NCBI RefSeq assembly: GCF_000283155.1
Contig: NW_004454180.1
Location: 16,281,225-16,345,224, forward strand
Reading direction: 5' to 3'
Source: Ceratotherium simum simum
Lineage: Eukaryota; Chordata; Mammalia; Perissodactyla; Rhinocerotidae
Length of the DNA stretch: 64,000 bases
Part shown: positions 1 through 8,587 of the stretch, one piece after another
Layout of the letters: each line of letters opens with the position of its first letter
How positions within the stretch are numbered: position 1 is the stretch's first letter
Notes under the pieces: generated by a model
Databases searched by the model: none
What the model saw: only the letters and a program-made list of their open reading frames with translations
What the model was told of the DNA's origin: nothing
Made by a program: the position numbers and the translations under genes

Positions 1-411
1 CTTGGGCTCAAATCTGAGTCCTACCTGCCATGAGGATCTGAACATTTTTTTTAACCTAGATCTAAATATCAGATTATAGGGAAAGCAAATTAAATCACAC
101 CACAAGCAAGCAAATACCCAAAGCCAGACTGTGGAAGGTGGTTTCTCTGAGAAATGCACGTTTTAAAAGGTGGCATGGAAGGGAGGTGGTTTAAAGACGA
201 AAAGAGACAAAAACCAAATTAAATGCCTAGGCCTCAGTGTGGGTGCAGATTCCACCCAACCAACCATAAACAGGCACCTGGGAGACACTCGGGGAAATCG
301 GAACCTAAAGTAGCTATCAGAGTAACGAGGAACTTAAGTGGTACGTATTTTCCTAATGTTTCTTGAGATGCACACTGTGAGCACAGAGACAACCACAAAC
401 GCACTATTACA
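1..411. other. 5' flanking DNA, no gene seen
   Basis: AT-rich sequence lying before the first SINE. I see no credible coding exon, RNA gene or recognisable repeat in it. Reading frames here are short and do not resemble known proteins. Confidence 0.5.
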
Positions 412-636
412 GGGGCCGCGGGTGGCGCAGCGGTAACGGCGCGGGCCCGGCTGTGGCGGCCCGGGTTCGCCGGGTCGGATCCCCAGCAGCACCGACTCAC
501 CGCCTGTCGGGCCATGCGGTGGCGGCTCCCACATGAAGTGGAGGAGGTGGGCACGGATGTCAGCCCGGGGCCAGTCTCCCTCAGCAAGGAGGAGGAGCGG
601 CAGATGTCAGCTCAGGGCTGAGCTTCCTCACACACA
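412..636 (+). repeat. ERE-type SINE (tRNA-derived)
   Basis: The tRNA-like head reads GGGGCCGCGGGTGGCGCAG, followed by a GGTTCG-like B-box region. The body contains the family hallmark words CAGCCCGGGGCCAGTCT and GTCAGCTCAGGGCTGAG and ends in a CACACA tail rather than a long poly-A. It is unusually rich in CpG, probably because it sits at the edge of the CKS2 CpG island. Confidence 0.85.
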
Positions 637-2087
637 GAATTACTTCAGAGTGAAGCGTCTGTGTGGGATCTCTTTACAGAAGCTGCAGGAGAACAGGGAA
701 GAGGGGCACGGAGGGAACGGGCCGCGACACCACCTGCGGAAGCCGGCCGCCGGGGCGCTGTGACACCGCTCCACCCGTGTCCGAGATCTTCCCCAGCGCG
801 CCCGCACAGACGCGTCTCCCAGGAGGCGTTTCCTTCCCACGTTCTGCCCGACAGTCAGGGACGCCCTCGCCCCCTCCCTTGCCTGCCCATCCAGGTCTCC
901 ACGCCCACGCGCTATCACGCCCACTCGTCGGGGGTGCTGCGGCCGGGCCGGCGCGCAGGCGGTGCGGGATGGGCGGCGGGGACGAGGAGAGACGCGGAGA
1001 CGCCCCGGGACACAGCTGTCCTGGGGCTCACGCGCAGGGACCGTCCAGGGCGGCTGGCCGCGCTCGGGCACCAGCACCGGGGCGCAGAGGGGCTGCTCGT
1101 GCGGGCAGGGGCATCGGGGCCGCGCCGGCCGAGAGGGGCCGCCCCCGGGACACCGCGTCCCCAGGAGGGCAGCTCCCGAGGAGGGCTGCGTCCCCCCGGG
1201 TGAAGACCCGGGCTGGCGGGCCCTGGCTCCACAGACCCGACGGCTGGCGCGCTGCGCACGCGCGGCCCGGACGCGGGCGCCCCCACACCACCGTGCACCG
1301 CCTGAGTCGTCGGCTGGGCTGCGCCCGCGCAGGGCGCCGCTGCCTCTGCGCATGTCACAGGGAGGCCGCCGCGGCGCAGAGGGGACCCAGCGCCCCGGGG
1401 CGGCCGCGACGCCGCGGGTCGCCGCCTGGAGAGGCCGGGGGGCGCCCAGGTCGACGCCGAACGACAAGGGCTCGTCGGGGACGCGCGGCCCACCGGGAAG
1501 CCCCCTCGAGTGTCCCGCGACGTCCCGTCCCCTCGTTGCCTGCTCCGCCCGCACGTGCCCTCAGGCGCTTCAACGCCGAGGGCCCGGAGGGGCGTCCCCG
1601 CGCAGTGGCCCCACACGCCCGGCACCCGCGCCTGTCCGCGGGGCCGTCCCCAGGGAGCGGACGGCGCGGGGCATCCTTCACGGGGGTCTCGGTCACGGCC
1701 CCGCCCGCCGTCGACACGGCCTCCGCGCCCGCCTCCTGGGCCGCTCGCCGCGGCGGGCGGCCGCCCCTCACACCCCCCTCACGCGACTTTCCCCCGTCTG
1801 GGGCAGCGCACCGGCTTCCCTCAGACCCTGCAGTCCCTGGGTGCGCGTGCGCGCGCCGGCCGGCAAGGCTGCGCCTGCGCACAGCCGGCCGCTCCTCGGG
1901 GGCCCCGCCCTGGCCAAACCGAACCCCGCGATACCTCGCCCCTCCCGCAGGCCCGCCGCCCCGCCGCCCCAACGGCTCCGCCGACCTGGAACGTTCTAAA
2001 CCCCTGCGCACGCTCTCCGCGGCCCTGGCGCCGCTCTCCCTTGGCTACGCCCCTTCCCCTCAGGAAGCTCCCCGCCTCCACGCCATG

Positions 2088-2247
2088 CCAATCATCCATT
2101 TCTTCCCTCGGGCAACGTCGCAACAGGCCTCTGATTGGCTGATCCTGGGTGGGAGCGCCGCGGATGGGCGGCGACGATAGGCTGGAAGCGAACCCCGGCC
2201 GTCCCGCAGCGCGCGCGGAAGGTGATTGGTCGGCGCCGCCGTCCAAT
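2088..2247. promoter_or_regulatory. CKS2: CKS2 promoter CCAAT-box cluster
   Basis: Four NF-Y-type CCAAT motifs lie within 160 bp: CCAAT at 2088-2092, ATTGG (reverse) at 2134-2138 and 2225-2229, and CCAAT at 2243-2247. Several CCAAT boxes close to the start are typical of G2/M-expressed cell-cycle promoters. There is no clear TATA box. Binding is inferred from the motifs. Confidence 0.7.
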
Positions 2248-2265
2248 CAGCGGCGGGCTGTCGGA

Positions 2266-2271
2266 TTCAAA
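2266..2271 (-). promoter_or_regulatory. CKS2: CHR-like cell-cycle element
   Basis: TTCAAA on the + strand reads TTTGAA on the - strand, a canonical cell-cycle genes homology region core. It lies 19 bp downstream of the last CCAAT box and about 125 bp before the CKS2 start codon. CHR elements near CCAAT boxes bind DREAM and MuvB-B-Myb-FOXM1 complexes in G2/M genes, which suits CKS2. Use at this site is inference. Confidence 0.55.
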
Positions 2272-2394
2272 CCGGACTCGTTGGGCCTGCGGTCGGTTGG
2301 TCGCAGTCGAGCCGTTGCCTTGGCCGGTCGCGGACGTGCGGCCCGCTGTCCCGCTCTTGGCGCCCCGTGTCCCGCGCCGCGCCCCGCCCGCAGG

Positions 2395-2453
2395 ATGGCC
2401 CACAAGCAGATCTACTACTCGGACAAGTACTTCGACGAGCACTACGAGTACCG
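2395..2453 (+). CDS. CKS2: CKS2 coding exon 1
   Basis: Starts at ATG 2395 and encodes [19 protein letters not shown] plus two bases of an Arg codon. The donor is CCG|GTGAGC at 2454. It holds most of Cks signature 1. Exon 1 lies 61 bp upstream of the assembly gap, so the gap does not touch coding sequence. Confidence 0.97.
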
Positions 2454-5400
2454 GTGAGCGGCGGCCGGCGGGCTCCCTGAGCCCGGCGCAACCGGGCGGG
2501 GTCGGGGCCGGGGGNNNNNNNNNNNNNNNNNNNNNNNNNNNNNNNNNNNNNNNNNNNNNNNNNNNNNNNNNNNNNNNNNNNNNNNNNNNNNNNNNNNNNN
2601 NNNNNNNNNNNNNNNNNNNNNNNNNNNNNNNNNNNNNNNNNNNNNNNNNNNNNNNNNNNNNNNNNNNNNNNNNNNNNNNNNNNNNNNNNNNNNNNNNNNN
2701 NNNNNNNNNNNNNNNNNNNNNNNNNNNNNNNNNNNNNNNNNNNNNNNNNNNNNNNNNNNNNNNNNNNNNNNNNNNNNNNNNNNNNNNNNNNNNNNNNNNN
2801 NNNNNNNNNNNNNNNNNNNNNNNNNNNNNNNNNNNNGGCGGGGCCGCGGAGAGCGGGCCGAGGACCGGCCGCCCGGGCGGTGGGCGGGAGCACACCTAGC
2901 AGGGGGCTCCGCGGGGCCTGGGTTCCGGGCCGCGTCCTGGGAACGCCGACCCGCGGGGCCGGGAGCGACCGGGTTCTGCGGCCCTCGGGGGCTTCCCGGA
3001 CGGCGGCGGGAGGCCGTGCTCCTCCACCGCGCGGGCTCGGAGGCTGCGCTCACGGAGAGGAACAGGGTCCGGGGCGGCTCTCGCGAGCCGGAGTGTCTGC
3101 GAGGTCTCCGTGTTCCTAGCGAGACGGACGCGTTTGCGGCCGTAGACGAGTGGGCGTCGCGCCTCTGGCTCGGGCGGGAGCCCAGGCCGCGCGGGTCCTG
3201 TCCGGTCCCGTCACACGCGGGCGTCGCTTGAGGCACGCGGGGTGGAGCGAGTGTAAACCGGGATGCCTTCCCACACCTGCACGGCTGCCGATTCCCAACC
3301 GGGCCGGCCCCGGCGGGAGGAGGACGCTGCTCAGGACGCGCCTGGCAGCAGGTCCGCGCCTGAGTCTCAGTTTGTGTCCTGACACGGCCACTGACCGGCA
3401 CTGCGTACAGGCCGTGCGGGCAGCGGTTCAGCCTGATTTGCTGCGGGCTTCGTGAAGCCATGTGCAGAGAAATCGTGTGGGGTCTGAGGCCGCGGGTCCT
3501 AAGCCAGTGTCGGCCAGAGCCGGGCGTTCGGGACCGAGCCAGTGAGTAGTCTGCAGAGAGACGTGTGAAGGGAGGCCTGTGTCACGATAACTCACGAGGT
3601 GTGGCTGTAAATAGTGGTGCAGCATGGAACGTCAAGTTAGTACCGAGTTTTGCCAGTATGCGGTCATCTACACCTTTGATTTTTACTTTGTAAATGCAAA
3701 CTTAATTTCCTATTCCTGTTCCTTATGCTTAGGTTCTTTTGTAAATGAACTTCACGAATTAGTTCAGCTGATTTTTTTCCAACTATGATAACAATTTGAC
3801 TTGGCGGCGTCATGGCAGTCTAGCAACATGATAACAGTTGTCCTGAGGCTCACTTCTGTCCTGCAGATAATACGGAATTGGTACTTAACTAACCCACCAG
3901 ACTAGACCTTAACTTGATGACAGCTTAGTGCTTACAATGAGTTATGGGTTCAGTTTTCCCTGTGTGCCAGAAAGTGTGGCCAGACTGCCCCACTCTCACT
4001 CCAGCCCCGGCCCCCTGCTGACTCACAGGTAAATGTCGTCTGCTGGTCACAAAGTTCAGTTGGAGGTTATGGATGACTATAAAAGTGTTCCTGCTACTGG
4101 AAATGGTGAAATGGGGCTGGGAATTGTGATTTTATAAAGGTTTTTTTTTGTAATTTGAGAAGGGATGGGTGCAGGTTTAAGAATTTGACAAAGCTACAAT
4201 TGTACACATTCTCGATGGTTTGACATTGAAAAACGTTGCATGCTTGCCTAAAAAACTGAATGAAGTTTTAGATACAGGTCAGTAACTTACTGGAAAACTG
4301 AAGGTCTGTGTAAGGTTGCAGGTACATGTATAGGTGCAATTACTGTTGGCTTTTAATTTTAAACATAGTATAACGCAACTCTGGAGTACATAAGGACTAG
4401 TATCTACCACAAACCTAATGTTGAGTAATCGGAAACCGAAATTAACGGTAACAAATGGGGCTTTTCCCGCCTTCTGTAAAGGCTACGACGTGGGGTTGAG
4501 GTGACAGCTCTACCATCAGGGACCATTCTCAATTTACAGTTCCATCTGTGGTCTTAGATGTCTTCTCTAGCTCCCTGATCATGTCAGTCAGCTTCATAAC
4601 CAACAGGAAGGAGAAAAACAGAAGAGTTGGGCATGTTCTTTTGAGGACACTTCCCATAAGTTGCATATTTTCTGTTTATATCCTATTGGTCAGGATTTAG
4701 TTGTATGACCAGAGGTAGCTGCCGGGGAAACTGTGATGTTTTGGATTCCATGTGCCCTTCATTTTGGGGGTTCTTTTCCTGAAGAAGATTGAGACAAATA
4801 GCAAGCAATCTGTTAGAGAAAAAAAAAGTCAATCCTAAATAAAATGCCTTTTGCTTTTGGACTGCATATTCTTATCTCCCTAATTTGAACATAGGCCATC
4901 AAATCACAATTAAAGGTAGTACAGAGTAGTCCTTAAGATTGACACCAATGGTAATCTAACAGAGTTGCTTTAAAGAACTTTGTTTTGAGGACAAAAATCT
5001 CAAATTTTAAGTATCCTAAAGATGCATGTGTAAAGTGATCATAATTGTAGGAAAGGCATATTTACGTAGAGCACTAATCTTTGCTATATCTTTTAACAGG
5101 CATGTCATGTTACCTAGAGAACTTTCCAAACAAGTACCCAAAACCCATCTGATGTCTGAAGAAGAGTGGAGGAGACTGGGTGTCCAGCAGAGTCTAGGCT
5201 GGGTTCACTACATGATTCATGAGCCAGGTAAACATTAATGGAATTAAAATAGTAGTGGTTGTGGTTGTGGTTGAAAATTTTTAGTAATATTGACATTCAC
5301 TGATATGCCGAAGTAACTCTGGTAAGGTTGACTATTTCTGAATGACTGCTTCCTTTCTTCCCTAGAGAGGGTTCCAATTTTTAATAAATAAAATACCACG

Positions 5401-6539
5401 ACTGAAAGTAATGCATTATTTTACCTGCAAAAATAACTTAAGGCAAAAAATAGGCTAGTCTATTTAATTTTAAAATGTTTCATTGTTAATAGTATCTGAT
5501 AGTATTTTACCCAAATATACTTAGAATTCTGGTGTCCCGTCTTTGAAAACTATGAACTTACTTTAAGACAACTTAAGTGTCCTTAAGTTCTCTATGGAAA
5601 TTGATGCAGTTTGAGGTGATTTGTCTTTTCCTTTAGCCTTGTATTAAAGGATAATTGGTATGTACCACACAGATTAAATGAGATTACATTCGAGTGAACT
5701 CAAATATGCTACCTGTGTTATGCGTTATGAGTGCTTATGCTGTCACGTGGTACTTCAGAAAGTTCTCCAGATACTAAATAGTAAACTAGACTAAAACTTT
5801 GTGGGGTTAGATTCTACTTTTGGGTTATCTATACACCTAATTTAAAGGATTTATAATGCTTAGAACAAAATGAGAACTGTAGAAGCCAAATTAGGTGGAA
5901 CTAAAGCTGTTTTGCTTTCCACTCTCATCAAAGAAAAGCAGCAGCAAAAGCTCTTTAAGACTCATAACTTCTTTAGAATTGGGACACTAATGGTATTCAA
6001 GTCCAAAAGGTCTTTCTCTAGATAATAGAGGAACTTAACTGTTGAATCTTGGCCCCTACCTAGTGAAACAGAAGCTATGGGGATGGACCTCTGGGACCTG
6101 CATTTTTACAAGCTGGTGGTTTCTGAAGGAGACGTTAGGTGTCTTTTCCCCACAGAGAGATAACCTTTCTCTTTACGTTTCACTGGGATTGGGATTCTAA
6201 AGGAGAAAACATTCTCCCCAAGGTAGTCTCTCTATGTACCATCCCTTTTTTCCAGGGTGGGTAAAACAAAATCACTGGGGGAATATGCTCACTGTCAGGT
6301 TGTTTTCTTTTGTTCACTGTTGACAGTGACTTGGAAGCAAAATTAATTTCAGATACCTCAATAAGTAACATTGACTATAGATTCATTTTACTTTATTTTG
6401 TTTCAATTGAGAAATCTTTGAAATTTTGTTGAATGAATGAAAATTAACATTATATTAAATTGATATAAAACATTTTCTTTCCACAGAACCACATATTCTT
6501 CTCTTTAGACGACCTCTTCCAAAAGATCAGCAAAAATGA
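2395..6539 (+). CDS. CKS2: Cyclin-dependent kinases regulatory subunit 2 (three coding exons)
   Basis: Coding segments 2395-2453, 5100-5227 and 6487-6539 join to exactly 240 nt, giving 79 residues plus stop, the normal CKS2 length. Both Cks family signatures are present: [15 protein letters not shown] near the N-terminus (residues 8-22) and [11 protein letters not shown] near the C-terminus, with the HEPEPH beta-hinge that allows strand exchange. The protein ends PKDQQK, as CKS2 does. Cks proteins bind CDK1/CDK2 and use an anion pocket to dock phosphorylated substrates, promoting multisite phosphorylation in mitosis and meiosis. All junctions are GT/AG and the phases agree. The start follows a GC-rich 5' UTR (CAGGATGG). 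The intact introns and the promoter argue against a retrocopy. The ending and the QQSLGWVHY region favour CKS2 over CKS1B. Confidence 0.97.
2515..2836. other. Assembly gap (N run) in CKS2 intron 1
   Basis: A run of 322 undetermined bases inside the GC-rich beginning of CKS2 intron 1. GC-rich first introns often fail in sequencing, so the true size may differ. Confidence 0.99.
3451..5099 (+). other. CKS2: CKS2 intron 1, distal part
   Basis: AT-rich intronic sequence between the CpG island and exon 2. I see no further exon or clearly classifiable mobile element. The acceptor is TTTTAACAG ending at 5099. Confidence 0.6.
5100..5227 (+). CDS. CKS2: CKS2 coding exon 2
   Basis: 128 nt completing the split Arg codon (CG|G) and running through [20 protein letters not shown] to HEP, then one base of Glu. 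The donor is CCAG|GTAAAC. It encodes the central Cks fold, including residues that contact the CDK. Confidence 0.97.
5228..6486 (+). other. CKS2: CKS2 intron 2
   Basis: AT-rich intron of about 1.26 kb with a normal TTTCCACAG acceptor at 6486. No other gene or clear repeat is seen. Confidence 0.6.
6487..6539 (+). CDS. CKS2: CKS2 coding exon 3
   Basis: Completes the split Glu codon (G|AA), encodes [16 protein letters not shown] and stops at TGA 6537-6539. It contains the rest of Cks signature 2. The 3' UTR follows. Confidence 0.97.
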
Positions 6540-6790
6540 AGTATATTTGGGCATTGTCAATTAAATCTTTTTCAAATTTAATGTATATGTGTATATAAGG
6601 TAGTATTCAGTGAATACTTGAAAAATGTACAAATTGTTCATCCATACCTGTGCATGAGCTGTATTCTTCACAGCAACAGAGCTCAGTTAAATGCAACTGC
6701 ATGTTGGTTACTGTAAGGTGTTTAAATTTCTTTTAGTCAGTGTTTCTCTTAATATAAGTGCCTGTTTGACTTTACCTGTTACTTTTGTTA

Positions 6791-6796
6791 AATAAA
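6791..6796 (+). terminator. CKS2: CKS2 polyadenylation signal
   Basis: AATAAA about 250 bp after the stop, followed by a GT-rich stretch (GTTTGTATGTTG). This gives a short 3' UTR as in other mammalian CKS2 genes. A second AATAAA at 6922-6927 could be an alternative site. Confidence 0.75.
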
Positions 6797-6799
6797 GTT

Positions 6800-8180
6800 T
6801 GTATGTTGCATTTATCCCTGTTTGAAGTTATTGAGGTTTATCATGGATAATTTGTGACTATTGAGGTTGTTGGATGATTTCAGTTTTACAATGTTAGTCC
6901 TAAGGAGATTTACTGTAAAGAAATAAAATGTTAAATGGGTTTAAAATAGCTTCGTGTGATGAAGGTACCATTTAAATTCACTTATGAAGAAACTAAGAAC
7001 CAGGGATAAGTTTAATAGAGCCAAACTAGATTTTATAACTTTATTGTTAGTCTAGTTCCTAGAAAATTGTCTAGAATCTCCACTTGAACAGCAAGTCCAA
7101 CTTAATACTCTCTGGGCTGCTTCCACTTATCTAAGATAACTGCCACACGTAGTGGCCTTGGAAGAAACCACTTAACTCTTTCTCCTTTTCTCTATGTGCC
7201 AAGTTAAGTTTAAAAGCACTGTAAAACACCCTTCATGCCATATGTATTTTGTGTCTATTAAATTGCCTTTTCAGCTGCTAGGGAAATATTTTAGAGTTAA
7301 TGCAAAAACAGGCTATTTATCTTCATTGCTATGCTGGAGAAACCTTTTAAAGGAGCTGCCAGTAAACTTAAGACCCTCTCCAGTCTGGTGGTTCTCTGTA
7401 TGCCCCTCTCCTTAAAAAGGGGTGCCTTTACACATACTGAGCACAATAAATACTGAACGTGACAAGCAGCAGTCTAGAACTTACTCTCGCTCCCAGGAGA
7501 CCATCAGCTAGAGATCTAGGGTTAGCAAGCCAACAGAAAGATGCCAGAATTGCTAAGTAAACTCGTTTAGGGTAGAAAGGAGAGTACTGAGAGGGAGGGG
7601 TGGCTTCCCCCCTCAACCTCTGGCATCCATTGCTGCCAGACCCTAGGCCTCTCCCCACCCTGGCGGTGGGTGTGTGAGGCGTTGAATCAGCCTGTGGGAC
7701 CCGCGCAGAAGGAAACCTGGAGAAGAACTGGAGCTGCCTGCGTTCCCTGCTTGAAATACCTGGTAGTCGCTCAACCTAGGTTTCCGGGCAAGAGACCTAG
7801 AAAACCCACAACTAGCCTCCAGCCTAGGATTTTCAACCCATTAACCCCTGTTGGTCAAACAGCCTACGCTGCCGGCAAGCTTGAAAACTGCCCGCACCTT
7901 TCTCCAAGCCCACGAGCCAGAGGGCCCTCGTCCACCGACTCCGAGTCCTCGTGTCCCCGTCCACTCTCACCCTGCCGTTAAAATGCGTCCTGCCCTGTGC
8001 CTTGCCTCCCTCCACCCGCGAAAACCCTGCCAGTGTCCATCTCCACCTTTCCCGGCACATCGCCCAGTTAGTGGTCGATGGCTGTTTGCTGAAAGGAACT
8101 GAGCAGTGCTCAGGTTTCCCGTGGTTCGCTCCAACCTGCTCCGAGTTCTGCAAGTCGAGGAAGGCGTCTTGCTGGCTTTC
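6800..8180. other. CKS2-SECISBP2 intergenic stretch
   Basis: Unremarkable sequence between the CKS2 3' end and the SECISBP2 promoter, becoming GC-rich after about 7850. Open frames here show no family resemblance. No RNA gene is recognised. Confidence 0.5.
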
Positions 8181-8400
8181 CAGGTCTGCAGCACTAGAGG
8201 GCGCGCAGTCTCCCACGTCCCCAAGCCGCCCCCAGCCCCCGCCCCGGCTCCAGGTGCGCGCCACCCCGCGAAAGGGCCCTCCTCCGGGCCCGCCCGCCGC
8301 CTTCGCCGAGACTCCGATGCAATCCGCCCTCCGCACACGCCGCGGCCGCGTCCCACGCGGTTCCCCCGCCCGCGCAGGCCCAGAGCCGCCGCCGCGCGCA

Positions 8401-8414
8401 CTTCCGGCCGGAAG
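8401..8414. promoter_or_regulatory. SECISBP2: Perfect ETS-site palindrome
   Basis: CTTCCGGCCGGAAG is a perfect 14-bp inverted repeat of two GGAA ETS cores, about 140 bp before the start codon. Such pairs bind GABP (NRF-2) tetramers in housekeeping promoters. Binding here is inferred. Confidence 0.6.
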
Positions 8415-8551
8415 CAGGGCGGCCCGCGGCGCGTGTCTGTGACGCACTTCCTGGCGTCCGCTCCGAGGGCGGAAAAGCGGGGAGAAGGCGCTGTGCCGCT
8501 AGCTGACGGGGCTGCTGGCCTCTGCGGCCGGGCCTCCTCCGAGTCGGCGCC

Positions 8552-8587
8552 ATGGCCTCGGAGGGGCCGCGGGAGCCCGCGGGCGAG
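8552..8587 (+). CDS. SECISBP2: SECISBP2 coding exon 1
   Basis: ATG in the context GCGCCATGGC, encoding [12 protein letters not shown], then donor GAG|GTGAGG. Phase 0 at the end. It matches the first residues of mammalian SECISBP2. Confidence 0.9.

Larger units (their letters stand above)
680..3450. promoter_or_regulatory. CpG island over the CKS2 promoter and exon 1
   Basis: Very GC-rich sequence with dense CpG runs from about 680 to about 3450, interrupted by an assembly gap at 2515-2836. It covers the promoter, 5' UTR, exon 1 and the start of intron 1 of CKS2. Long open frames of up to about 500 codons on both strands are explained by the lack of A/T-rich stop codons and are not gene evidence. 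The length (about 2.8 kb by eye) is generous for a CpG island and could include a divergent upstream transcript. That last point is inference. Confidence 0.8.

Noticed and set aside
411..520. Possible tRNA gene (tRNA-like head)
   Set aside because: It is the tRNA-derived head of an ERE SINE. The cloverleaf is not intact and the SINE body follows directly.
663..2180. 505-codon open frame (+) and several overlapping long frames on both strands
   Set aside because: They lie in a CpG island where stop codons are rare. Composition is Arg/Pro/Gly/Ala-rich with no domain, and overlapping frames on both strands are equally long.
2092..3461. Long frames running through N blocks
   Set aside because: Undetermined bases cannot support a frame. 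These are artefacts of the gap.
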